From positions 1 through 5,150 of the forward strand of contig DUQT01000199.1 of the NCBI GenBank assembly GCA_012837655.1: a stretch of DNA of 5,150 nt, given 5' to 3'. Position 1 is the stretch's first letter, and every line of letters begins with the position of its first letter. Below, piece by piece: positions 1 to 5,101 of this stretch. The DNA is from Actinomyces sp. Its GTDB lineage: Bacteria > Actinomycetota > Actinomycetes > Actinomycetales > Actinomycetaceae. The notes under the pieces are model-generated. The model made no database searches. It worked only from the letters and a program-made list of their open reading frames with translations, and was not told the origin of the DNA. A program made the translations under genes and the position numbers.

Positions 1-276
1 AGTAGTCGGATAAGTCGGAGTGGCGCTTTCTAAGCTCCAGGAATACCCGCAGCCCGAAATGGCCGCCCTCACTCCGTCTGTGCGGGTCAGCGGGAGCCTT
101 GAAAGTTCAAGCTCCTTCGCCTCTTTTGCAGCCTTCTCGGCAAGCTGTTCGGGCGTGGGCTTCTTTTTCTTCTTGCCCGGCTTAGAAGTCGCCATGTGGA
201 TGATGCTGGCAAAGAAGCGCGGCGAATTTGTCTGAGTCTTCGCCACCAACATCAACACAGATTTAGGAAGTCTCAT
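1..276 (-). CDS. Partial unidentified protein with lysine-rich N-terminus (runs off left edge)
   Basis: The frame is open from ATG at 276 to the window edge (92 codons, 3' end missing). I do not recognise the product. Residues 1-27 are mixed; then comes a strongly basic stretch (MATSKPGKKKKKPTPEQ, residues 28-44) and an Ala/Lys/Glu-rich, probably helical segment to about residue 61. The start at 276 is supported by GAGGAG at 290-285, eight bases upstream, which lies inside the last codons of the glpD remnant; only two bases separate that stop from this ATG, so translation may be coupled. The Met at 195 is an alternative start and gives a more natural N-terminus, but it has no visible ribosome binding site. 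Beyond about residue 61 (base 95 and lower) another frame looks more protein-like, so the gene may be frameshifted. Its full length and function lie outside the window. Confidence 0.5.
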   Translation of the reverse strand, partial: MRLPKSVLMLVAKTQTNSPRFFASIIHMATSKPGKKKKKPTPEQLAEKAAKEAKELELSRLPLTRTDGVRAAISGCGYSWSLESATPTYPTT

Positions 277-278
277 AA

Positions 279-923
279 CTATTTCTCCTCACCTTTCAGT
301 ACAGCATCAACAATTTCTTGAACCTCGTCGCGCACTGCGTCCGCGTCGGATTCCACCATCGCGATGCGAGTACGACGCTCCAAAATATCGTCCGCGTTCA
401 AAGCGCCCTCATGCGTTAGTGCATATTCAACTTCGGCGCGCGTGACATCGGTTCCAGGCAGCACGTCCTTCGGACGGTCCACGGTTGCCACACTCAGGAC
501 ATCAGGCGCCTCAAACCCGAAGCGATCCACGACCGCCCTCGGGGTACGATCCAATTCCACGCTAGTAACGCCAGCCGAATCCGGGTGGCCCTGCGCGCCA
601 ATAAGCGGCAGGTCGCGAGTCTTGGACTCGCCGGCGGAAATCATGCGCTCAGCAAGAACCTGGTCGAGGGTTTCCTCAGCCATCAAGCGGTACTCCGTGA
701 ATTTGCCGCCAACAACCGAGTAGGCACCTTCCTTGGACTTGATGATCACGTGCTTGCGGGACACATCTGCAGTGGAGCCGCCTTCACCGGAATCAATCAG
801 CGGGCGCAGTCCCGTGAACGTGCCGACCACATCATCGCGGGTAAGCGGAACTTCCAGGGCGCGGTTGATGTTCTCCAACAAGAAGTCAACGTCTTCCTCA
901 GGCGTGAATGGTGCCCTTCTCAC
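279..923 (-). pseudogene. glpD: Glycerol-3-phosphate dehydrogenase (GlpD), C-terminal fragment only
   Basis: This is the C-terminal part of the FAD-dependent sn-glycerol-3-phosphate dehydrogenase, a peripheral membrane enzyme that oxidises glycerol 3-phosphate to dihydroxyacetone phosphate and passes electrons to the respiratory chain. Visible family signatures, numbered from the GTG at 923: PEEDVDFLLENINRAL (8-23), TFTGLRPL (35-42), SVVGGKFTEYRLMAEE (69-84), and the C-terminal helical domain with EGALNADDILERRTRI (172-187). The C-terminus looks complete. The N-terminal FAD-binding Rossmann domain and most of the substrate-binding domain are missing: 214 residues remain of the usual 500 to 580. 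The GTG at 923 is only the first available start after a stop in the same frame at 929-927. GlpD similarity truly begins around base 914, beside a separate internal scrap of the same gene. It cannot be an active dehydrogenase. The coding frame is otherwise clean, so the decay is probably recent. Confidence 0.88.
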
Positions 924-1017
924 CGGTCAGCTGGTCGGTAACGTTTATTTTATCCGCACAGATTTCGTCAGCTGAAACGCGAGTCAGGATGCTCGCTCCC
1001 ATCTGAGCAGCAGTTCG
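898..1017 (-). pseudogene. glpD: Internal scrap of glpD in a shifted frame
   Basis: Reading the minus strand from 1017 in the frame that ends at TGA 900-898 gives RTAAQMGASILTRV, then a short connector, then INVTDQLTGEKGTIHA. This matches what I recall of the GlpD stretch just before the conserved NATGxW motif: 'ARTAA..GA.VLTRT.V' followed by 'V.D..TGE...I.A'. It is therefore residues from roughly the second hundred of a GlpD, about 39 codons. It has lost everything before it, and everything between it and the C-terminal fragment (the NATGxW and GTTD regions). Its upstream end is fused to the truncated tetR, and its downstream end overlaps the C-terminal fragment in another frame. The family match is a short one made by eye, so it is less certain than the C-terminal piece, but its position and orientation are exactly as expected. 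Confidence 0.6.
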
Positions 1018-1343
1018 GCGTCGTGGGCGACGACTGCGACGATGAGTTCGTTCTTACGCAGGTCATTCGCACCGGATATAAGAGCGTCTACAAGACCTTC
1101 GACGGTAGTGGGCAGGGGATTGAGTCGCGCACCAAGTGGGAGCAACTCCCGCGTGAGGAGATTGCTGGTCATATCTTCGATCGTGCTGTAGCGCGCATAG
1201 AAGGTTGGGCGCGAAACTGTCGCTGCGCGGGCAACCCCTGCGACCGTGGTTCGAACGCATCCGTTCTCGATCAAACTTTCCCTACCGGCAGCATCGACGG
1301 CCGCATCAATGTCGGTTTGCTTGTTGCTAAGCATCGCCCTCAC
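984..1343 (-). pseudogene. TetR-family regulator, truncated after about 110 residues
   Basis: The N-terminal helix-turn-helix of the TetR family is clear: residues 32-58 read TTVAGVARAATVSRPTFYA and continue RYSTIEDM, with the typical 'A..A.VS..TFY.RY...ED' pattern. A helical ligand-domain start follows, including NELIVAVVAHDAELLL (98-113), which resembles the '..HDPELLLPY' segment of many actinobacterial regulators. The frame then stops at residue 119, whereas TetR proteins are usually 180-220 residues. The last few residues overlap the glpD scrap, so the ligand and dimerisation domain has been deleted. The gene starts with GTG at 1343 overlapping the upstream TGA (GTGA); an ATG at 1334 is the alternative. 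If made, the protein could still carry a DNA-binding domain, but it would lack most of the dimer interface. In this setting it probably once controlled the dgk/glpD cluster. Confidence 0.8.
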
Positions 1344-1771
1344 GGCCTCGGAACAATGTAATAACCAGCGTCAGGAGCGACACTGCATTCGATTGGCGTG
1401 CCAAAGAAGGGGTCCCCATCCGCATAGGCGGTGAGGGCGAGCATCTCGATGCGAATCTTTTCGCCACGGAACATTTTGGCGCCGTCCAGCTTCCACCAGG
1501 TGCCGGCCGCAACTGAACTCATGTTGCGAAGCATTTTCACCCGATCAAAGTTGGTGAGCAGCGACAGATCCAGGAGGCCGTCGTGGTGGTCAGCCTTTGG
1601 GCAAACCTCCATGCCGCCCCCGTACGAACGCGTGTTGCCGACAGTGGCCATCGTGACCAAACCGGAATATACGAGGTCGTTATCGGTCAGACGGATGGGG
1701 GAGAGCTTGATCTCCTCAACACTTCGGCGTGGGAGTTGATCGTTGCTCGTTCTCAGAAGCTTGTGGAGCAT
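1340..1771 (-). pseudogene. Diacylglycerol/lipid kinase (YegS/DgkB type), C-terminal half only
   Basis: The 143-residue frame is the C-terminal lobe of a diacylglycerol kinase-like lipid kinase. Members phosphorylate diacylglycerol or a related lipid at the inner face of the membrane. Visible signatures are VTMATVGNTRSYGGGMEVCP (residues 39-58), HDGLLDLSLL (63-72), a 'TYRG'-like MFRGEKIRI (100-108), and AYADGDP (115-121). The family length is about 290-320 residues. The entire N-terminal catalytic lobe with the GGDGT nucleotide-binding motif is missing, so no kinase activity is expected. The open frame continues upstream past the ATG at 1771 as far as 1831, but that extension runs through the terminator of the neighbouring operon and is not part of the kinase. 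The C-terminus is intact and overlaps the start of the tetR remnant by four bases, an arrangement probably kept from the original operon. Confidence 0.83.
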
Positions 1772-1804
1772 CTTCTGCAGTGACGGGGAAATTTCTTCGA
1801 AGCG

Positions 1805-1839
1805 TAAAAAATGGGGCTGAGAGTTGTGCTCTCAGCCCC
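1805..1839 (-). terminator. Rho-independent terminator of the cstA-arsA operon
   Basis: A perfect 11-bp inverted repeat, GGGGCTGAGAG (1813-1823) and CTCTCAGCCCC (1829-1839), encloses a five-base loop. On the minus strand the hairpin is followed by ATTTTTTACG, so it works for transcripts arriving from the ArsA-like gene, whose stop is about 90 bases upstream. There is no T-run on the plus-strand side, so it is one-directional. It would also insulate the operon from the degraded dgk-tetR-glpD stretch that begins just beyond it. Confidence 0.9.
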
Positions 1840-1853
1840 TTCGGGATTGTGTT

Positions 1854-1930
1854 TCGGTCGGGCGCGATTCGGTGTCGGTCACGTCGGTCGTGTGCCGATC
1901 ACGCGGACCGTGCGCTGTTGTGAGTCGGTC
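1854..1930 (-). repeat. Short TCGGTC-type repeats in the 3' untranslated region of the ATPase gene
   Basis: On the plus strand TCGGTC occurs at 1854-1859, 1875-1880, 1884-1889 and 1925-1930. Two copies extend to the ten-base direct repeat GTCGGTCACG (1874-1883 and 1924-1933), and a third reads GTCGGTCGTG (1883-1892). The rightmost copy includes the stop codon of the ATPase gene. The stretch lies between that stop and the terminator and contains no gene. It may be simple slippage or duplication of the gene end; no function is visible. Confidence 0.45.
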
Positions 1931-2969
1931 ACGCCTCCGTCATCGAGTCCACGATTGCGGCGATGCCGTCCACTCCCTGCGGCGGTTCCTGCAGTAGTGG
2001 TAGCTGATGAACCGGGATGCGCCCAACTTCGCCCTCAAGCCTTTTGATCTGAACCTCTTCCAAATCGTGCTTGTGTGCTAGGAACGGTCCCGCATCAACG
2101 GGGGAGCGGCGGTTCACCACAACCGACGCCACCCGCATCTTCAGGTCGGCTAGCTGGTCGAGTAGGTCAAGCGATTCCGCAACCGGCATTGGTTCCGCCA
2201 GTGTGACGACGATGAATCCGGCGTCCGACTCCATCGCGTCGCGTAGCGCCCCGAGCTTTTCCTGTCGCCTAATCAGCGTCCGTCGTAACTGGGCGTCGTG
2301 GTCGGAAGTGTCCTCCACGTTCTTGCCCGTTACAATCGACCCGAGCACACCCGTGTACTGCGTCGAACGCTGCCGCGACTTCAGTAACTGTTCCGTCCAC
2401 GTGAACAACTGGTCCGGCAGAGTCAGCAAATGCAACGTGTGACCCGTCGGAGCGGTATCAAAAATCACCACGTCATACTCCGCGAGCCCCAGCTGCACGT
2501 TCTCCGCGATCCGCTCCAAAATGGCTGCCTCATACGACCCCGGAGCCTTTCGCGCCGAATCCAAATGCTTCTTCGCCGGTCCATGCAGGCGCTCCGGAAG
2601 CATCCGCAACATCTGCTTGTAAACCGCATTGAAGTGTTGATCCACAACATCGTGCGGATCGATCTCGACGCCGTCTATCAGGCCGCCGTCGCCCCGGTCT
2701 GCATTCGCCTGTCTGCGATTGGTCGTGTCGCCATCCGCCTGGGCCAGGCGCGTAACTCCGTCTCCCAACTTTGCGTCCCACAAGTGACCGAGGTTGTGCG
2801 CTGGGTCCGTTGAAACCAGCAAGACCCGTTTGCCTTCCAGCATTCGTCCATACGCGAGGGCGGAGCTTACCGAGGTTTTGCCAACGCCTCCCTTACCGCC
2901 GACAAACACGACCCGGCTGTCCACGGTGTCACTCAACAAACCGGGTGCAACCGAAACATTTGCGCTCAT
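1929..2969 (-). CDS. ArsA/GET3-like P-loop ATPase, cysteine-free
   Basis: This is a single-domain ATPase of the ArsA/GET3 (anion-transporting ATPase) branch of the SIMIBI P-loop class; these are cytosolic dimers that couple ATP hydrolysis to handling a membrane or small-molecule client. Visible: deviant Walker A GGKGGVGKTS (residues 24-33, signature Lys26 and Lys31), switch I STDPAHNLGHLWD (53-65), switch II VVIFDTAPTGHTLHLL (167-182), and the C-terminal 'RIPVHQLPLLQEPPQGVDGI' region. Length 346 is near the family's usual 310-400. Residues 76-96 form a hydrophilic Asp/Gly/Arg-rich insert between switch I and the next helix. I see no cysteine at all, so the metalloid-binding cysteines of ArsA and the CxxC of eukaryotic GET3 are absent; arsenite pumping is unlikely, and no ArsB-like pump is present. 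It is the third gene of the cstA operon, 28 bases after the Cys-Cys protein. ATG 2969 has AGGTAG at 2980-2975, five bases away. The client is unknown; the neighbours suggest a role with CstA or the small protein. Confidence 0.87.
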   Translation of the reverse strand: MSANVSVAPGLLSDTVDSRVVFVGGKGGVGKTSVSSALAYGRMLEGKRVLLVSTDPAHNLGHLWDAKLGDGVTRLAQADGDTTNRRQANADRGDGGLIDGVEIDPHDVVDQHFNAVYKQMLRMLPERLHGPAKKHLDSARKAPGSYEAAILERIAENVQLGLAEYDVVIFDTAPTGHTLHLLTLPDQLFTWTEQLLKSRQRSTQYTGVLGSIVTGKNVEDTSDHDAQLRRTLIRRQEKLGALRDAMESDAGFIVVTLAEPMPVAESLDLLDQLADLKMRVASVVVNRRSPVDAGPFLAHKHDLEEVQIKRLEGEVGRIPVHQLPLLQEPPQGVDGIAAIVDSMTEA

Positions 2970-2997
2970 ATCAACTACCTAAACCCAGCTACGCCCT

Positions 2998-3291
2998 CTA
3001 GCAACACGCCATGTGGTCAAGGGGTGTCTGCCACATGCCTGCGCGACGGTGCCATTCGTGGAAGTCGTCGAAGACGAAGGGGAGGAACTCTGCGGAGTAG
3101 TAGGCGGCAGGGTCGGGAACTCCCAGGGCTTCACCGAGGACTACCAGCATGAAGAAGTCGTCTTCGTCCTGCTTTTCGCGCGCAATGGCTTGGGCGAATG
3201 GTCGGGCATAGTACTCTTCCACTGCGCGAGAGGCTTTGGCGAGGCGCTCCCGCACGGAACGGGAGCGCCCAGCCTTTTCCTGATCAGCCAC
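2998..3291 (-). CDS. Small CstA-linked protein with C-terminal Cys-Cys (cory-CC-star-like)
   Basis: A 97-residue soluble protein without a signal peptide or membrane segment. The N-terminus is basic (RSRSVRERLAKASRAVEEYY, 10-29). A mixed helical middle, with DEDDFFMLVVLGEALGVPDP at 42-61, is followed by an aromatic-rich part (YYSAEFLPFVFDDFHEWH, 64-81) and the end MACC followed by the stop. The only two cysteines are the last two residues. This fits the actinobacterial family I recall as 'cory-CC-star protein'; its biochemical role is not established. The GTG start at 3291 is chosen because it overlaps the cstA stop by one base (TAGTG) and has AGAAGG at 3304-3299, seven bases upstream; the longer frame up to 3396 lies inside cstA. 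From memory, E. coli CstA and BtsT are paired with tiny proteins (YbdD, YjiX) needed for pyruvate uptake that also end in Cys-Cys, so this may be the equivalent partner. That link is inference, as the rest of the sequence is not obviously alike. Confidence 0.75.
   Translation of the reverse strand: MADQEKAGRSRSVRERLAKASRAVEEYYARPFAQAIAREKQDEDDFFMLVVLGEALGVPDPAAYYSAEFLPFVFDDFHEWHRRAGMWQTPLDHMACC
3243..3269 (-). other. GC-rich hairpin at the start of the Cys-Cys protein gene
   Basis: GGCGCTCCCG (3243-3252) and CGGGAGCGCC (3260-3269) form a perfect 10-bp stem with a seven-base loop, located about 20 bases after the GTG start of the small gene, within codons 8-17. No T-run follows on the minus strand, so it is not a canonical terminator. 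In the mRNA it could slow translation or protect the 3' end of a processed cstA message, lowering expression of the two downstream genes. It may also simply reflect Arg/Ser codon choice. Confidence 0.55.
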
Positions 3292-5018
3292 TACGAGACC
3301 TTCTCGGTTTCGTAGTAAGTGATGTCTGCGTCGGCTTCCTCCGGCAGTTCGGCGGCTGCCCGACGCATCGCCATAATCGCCTCGATCGCGACCCATATCG
3401 ACGAAATAATAATGATGATGTCGACGACCAGCAGCAGGTAATCCGGGTTGTCCGGGTTGAGGAACCCGCTTGCCTGGTTGATTGCCGCCCAGAACGCCAT
3501 GATGAACACGAACGCCAGTGGAAGGATAGCCGGCAACGGGTTGCGACGCTTACGGATAAGCACAACCGCGATGATCGACAGAGTCAGCGACGCCAACAGC
3601 TGGTTCGACGTGCCGAACAGTGGCCAGATACGAAGGCCACCCTCGCCGCTCAAGCCCTGCGAGAACGTCATACCCATACCCAGCAAGAACACGATTGCGG
3701 TTGCAACGTACTTGTTCACCGTGATGTTTACGGTCTGTGCGGCTTCCTGAATCACGAAGCGCATCAGACGCATGCCGGTGTCCATCGTCGTCGCCGCGAA
3801 CAGAACCGCCATGGTTGCGAGCACGGTTGCGGACAGTGAAGCTGGCAGGCCGATGCCTTGCTCCATTAGGTTTCCGCCGCCTTCGACGAACGCATTCACG
3901 CCGCCGGCGCCGTATTCGCTGTAGATTTCTTCCCAGCGAGCCAGCGTTCCAAAGCCACCCGCAACAGCCAGGATCGTGCCAAGCGACAGCAGGCCTTCAC
4001 CCACAGCTCCGAAGTAGCCAACAAAGCGCGCGTCAGTTTCCTTATCCAGCTGCTTCGACGAAGTACCCGAAGAAACAATGCCGTGGAAGCCTGAAATCGC
4101 ACCACACGCAATCGTCACGAACAGTAGCGGAATCAGCGACGGAGTGCCCTCCGGCACGTTCGAATTGATCATCGGCGCAACGACCTTGGTCGCGTCCGTG
4201 CTGAGGATCGAACCGATCAGTACCGATCCGTACAGCAGAATTAGACCGATAAACAGCTGCACGCCGTTGATGTAGTCACGCGGCTGCAGAAGCAACCAAA
4301 CCGGCAGCGTCGAAGCAATCGCACCGTAAACGAACAGCGCAATAATCCAGAACGCGTGCGGGCCAATTCCCATGAAGTTCTCCGGCAGAACGACCGGAAC
4401 CTTGTCGCCAACAACGATCAGCGCGTACAGAGCCACAACGCCAACAACCGTCACCGGCAGCAGCGGCAGGCGCAGGCGATAGATCGAAATTCCAACCAGA
4501 ATCGCAACGACAATCGCACCCCAAGCGGGGATTACCGAGGACGGAGTCGAGATGAACAGTCCGGTAATAACCACGGCAAACGCGGTGACAACCATCAGGA
4601 GCACAAGGAAAATGACCACGAGGAACAGGTAGGACCCACGCTTGCCGATGTAACGCGAGGCAAGGGACCCGATCGAGCGTCCTTTATTCCTCTGCGACGC
4701 CCACAGCGCACCCATGTCGTGCATGCCTGCAAAGAAGATGGTTCCGAGCGTCACCCACAGGAAGGCGGGCAACCAGCCCCAAATGATCGCGACTGCCGGA
4801 CCCACAATGGGTGCGGCGCCTGCAACCGAAGTGAAGTGGTGGCCCCACAAAATAAGTTTGTTGGTGGGGACGTGGTCTACGCCGTCATTAAATTCGTGTG
4901 CAGGCGTAACAAATTCTTCATCAAGCTGAAAGACCTTGCTGGCCAAGTACTTCGAATAGACGAAGTAACCGAATGCCACGATCGCTAAGCCGATCAGCAT
5001 TATCCAAATTGAGCTCAT
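3291..5018 (-). CDS. cstA: CstA-family transporter (carbon starvation protein; pyruvate/peptide uptake)
   Basis: A 575-residue inner-membrane protein of the CstA family; E. coli members are H+-coupled pyruvate importers also linked to peptide use under carbon starvation. About 14 hydrophobic segments are visible, near residues 4-21, 66-98, 130-156, 165-183, 189-204, 222-241, 254-271, 296-310, 335-356, 393-410, 437-453, 473-487, 497-513 and 528-547. Family motifs: GHHFTSVAGAAPIVGPAVA (59-77), LLLQPRDYINGVQ (242-254), IACGAISGFHGIVSSGTSSK (303-322), and LFGTSNQLLA (467-476). At 575 residues it is the short form; E. coli CstA and BtsT have about 700. The tail is acidic and cytosolic (EEADADITYYETEKVS, 560-575). 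ATG 5018 is preferred over upstream starts to 5072 because AGGAG lies at 5030-5026, seven bases away, and the first membrane segment begins at once; the extra 18 residues would be an unnatural polar leader. Its stop overlaps the start of the Cys-Cys protein, so expression of the two is coupled. Substrate by family is pyruvate or small peptides; the sequence cannot decide which. Confidence 0.95.
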   Translation of the reverse strand: MSSIWIMLIGLAIVAFGYFVYSKYLASKVFQLDEEFVTPAHEFNDGVDHVPTNKLILWGHHFTSVAGAAPIVGPAVAIIWGWLPAFLWVTLGTIFFAGMHDMGALWASQRNKGRSIGSLASRYIGKRGSYLFLVVIFLVLLMVVTAFAVVITGLFISTPSSVIPAWGAIVVAILVGISIYRLRLPLLPVTVVGVVALYALIVVGDKVPVVLPENFMGIGPHAFWIIALFVYGAIASTLPVWLLLQPRDYINGVQLFIGLILLYGSVLIGSILSTDATKVVAPMINSNVPEGTPSLIPLLFVTIACGAISGFHGIVSSGTSSKQLDKETDARFVGYFGAVGEGLLSLGTILAVAGGFGTLARWEEIYSEYGAGGVNAFVEGGGNLMEQGIGLPASLSATVLATMAVLFAATTMDTGMRLMRFVIQEAAQTVNITVNKYVATAIVFLLGMGMTFSQGLSGEGGLRIWPLFGTSNQLLASLTLSIIAVVLIRKRRNPLPAILPLAFVFIMAFWAAINQASGFLNPDNPDYLLLVVDIIIIISSIWVAIEAIMAMRRAAAELPEEADADITYYETEKVS

Positions 5019-5025
5019 CTTTGGG

Positions 5026-5030
5026 CTCCT
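5026..5030 (-). promoter_or_regulatory. Ribosome binding site deciding the cstA start
   Basis: AGGAG on the minus strand lies seven bases before ATG 5018. No comparable site precedes the upstream in-frame ATG at 5072. This fixes the shorter CstA product. Confidence 0.8.
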
Positions 5031-5072
5031 ACTTTTCTGGTGGCGCATGCCACAAAAGGACAGGACTCGCAC

Positions 5073-5101
5073 ATTTAAACACGGCTCGCCGGATTTGAAA
5101 A
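5073..5101 (-). promoter_or_regulatory. Weak candidate promoter for the cstA operon
   Basis: On the minus strand TTTTCA (5101-5096) and TTAAAT (5078-5073) are separated by 17 bases. Each matches the housekeeping consensus at four of six positions and would give a leader of roughly 45-50 bases. Other AT-rich patches nearby (around 5104-5125) could serve instead. No clear CRP/GlxR-type operator is seen; a small inverted repeat CAGAT-A-ATCTG sits at 5102-5112. This is the only stretch able to hold the operon promoter within the window, but the assignment is weak. Confidence 0.27.

Noticed and set aside
20..235. Plus-strand 71-residue frame at the left edge
   Set aside because: It is Ser/Phe-rich and mirrors the Lys/Glu-rich minus-strand frame; no good ribosome binding site. 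The minus-strand reading fits the direction of all neighbours.
364..941. Plus-strand frames opposite glpD (119, 118 and 80 residues)
   Set aside because: They are overlapping shadows of the clear GlpD C-terminal sequence on the minus strand, with no recognisable domain.
898..1017. tetR-glpD as an intended regulator-enzyme fusion
   Set aside because: The reading frames do not join, stops occur on both sides, and both partners lack essential domains; deletion is the simpler explanation.
1772..1831. Upstream extension of the kinase fragment
   Set aside because: The frame is open but runs through the terminator stem, and the residues do not resemble the family, so it is chance.
3292..3396. N-terminal extension of the Cys-Cys protein
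   Set aside because: It lies wholly inside the cstA coding region, is arginine/glycine-rich shadow sequence, and the GTG at 3291 has good coupling and a ribosome binding site.
3198..3839. Long plus-strand open frame of 213 residues
   Set aside because: It lies opposite cstA and the Cys-Cys protein gene; its composition (His/Arg/Gln-rich, low in hydrophobic residues) is typical of the reverse complement of a membrane-protein gene, and it matches no family.
4356..4988. Plus-strand open frame of 210 residues opposite cstA
   Set aside because: It is full of Asn, Arg, Gln and His from reversed hydrophobic codons, and the opposite strand has unmistakable CstA motifs.
5019..5072. Longer CstA start adding 18 residues
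   Set aside because: The added leader is polar and has no ribosome binding site, whereas ATG 5018 has AGGAG at ideal spacing directly before the first membrane helix.
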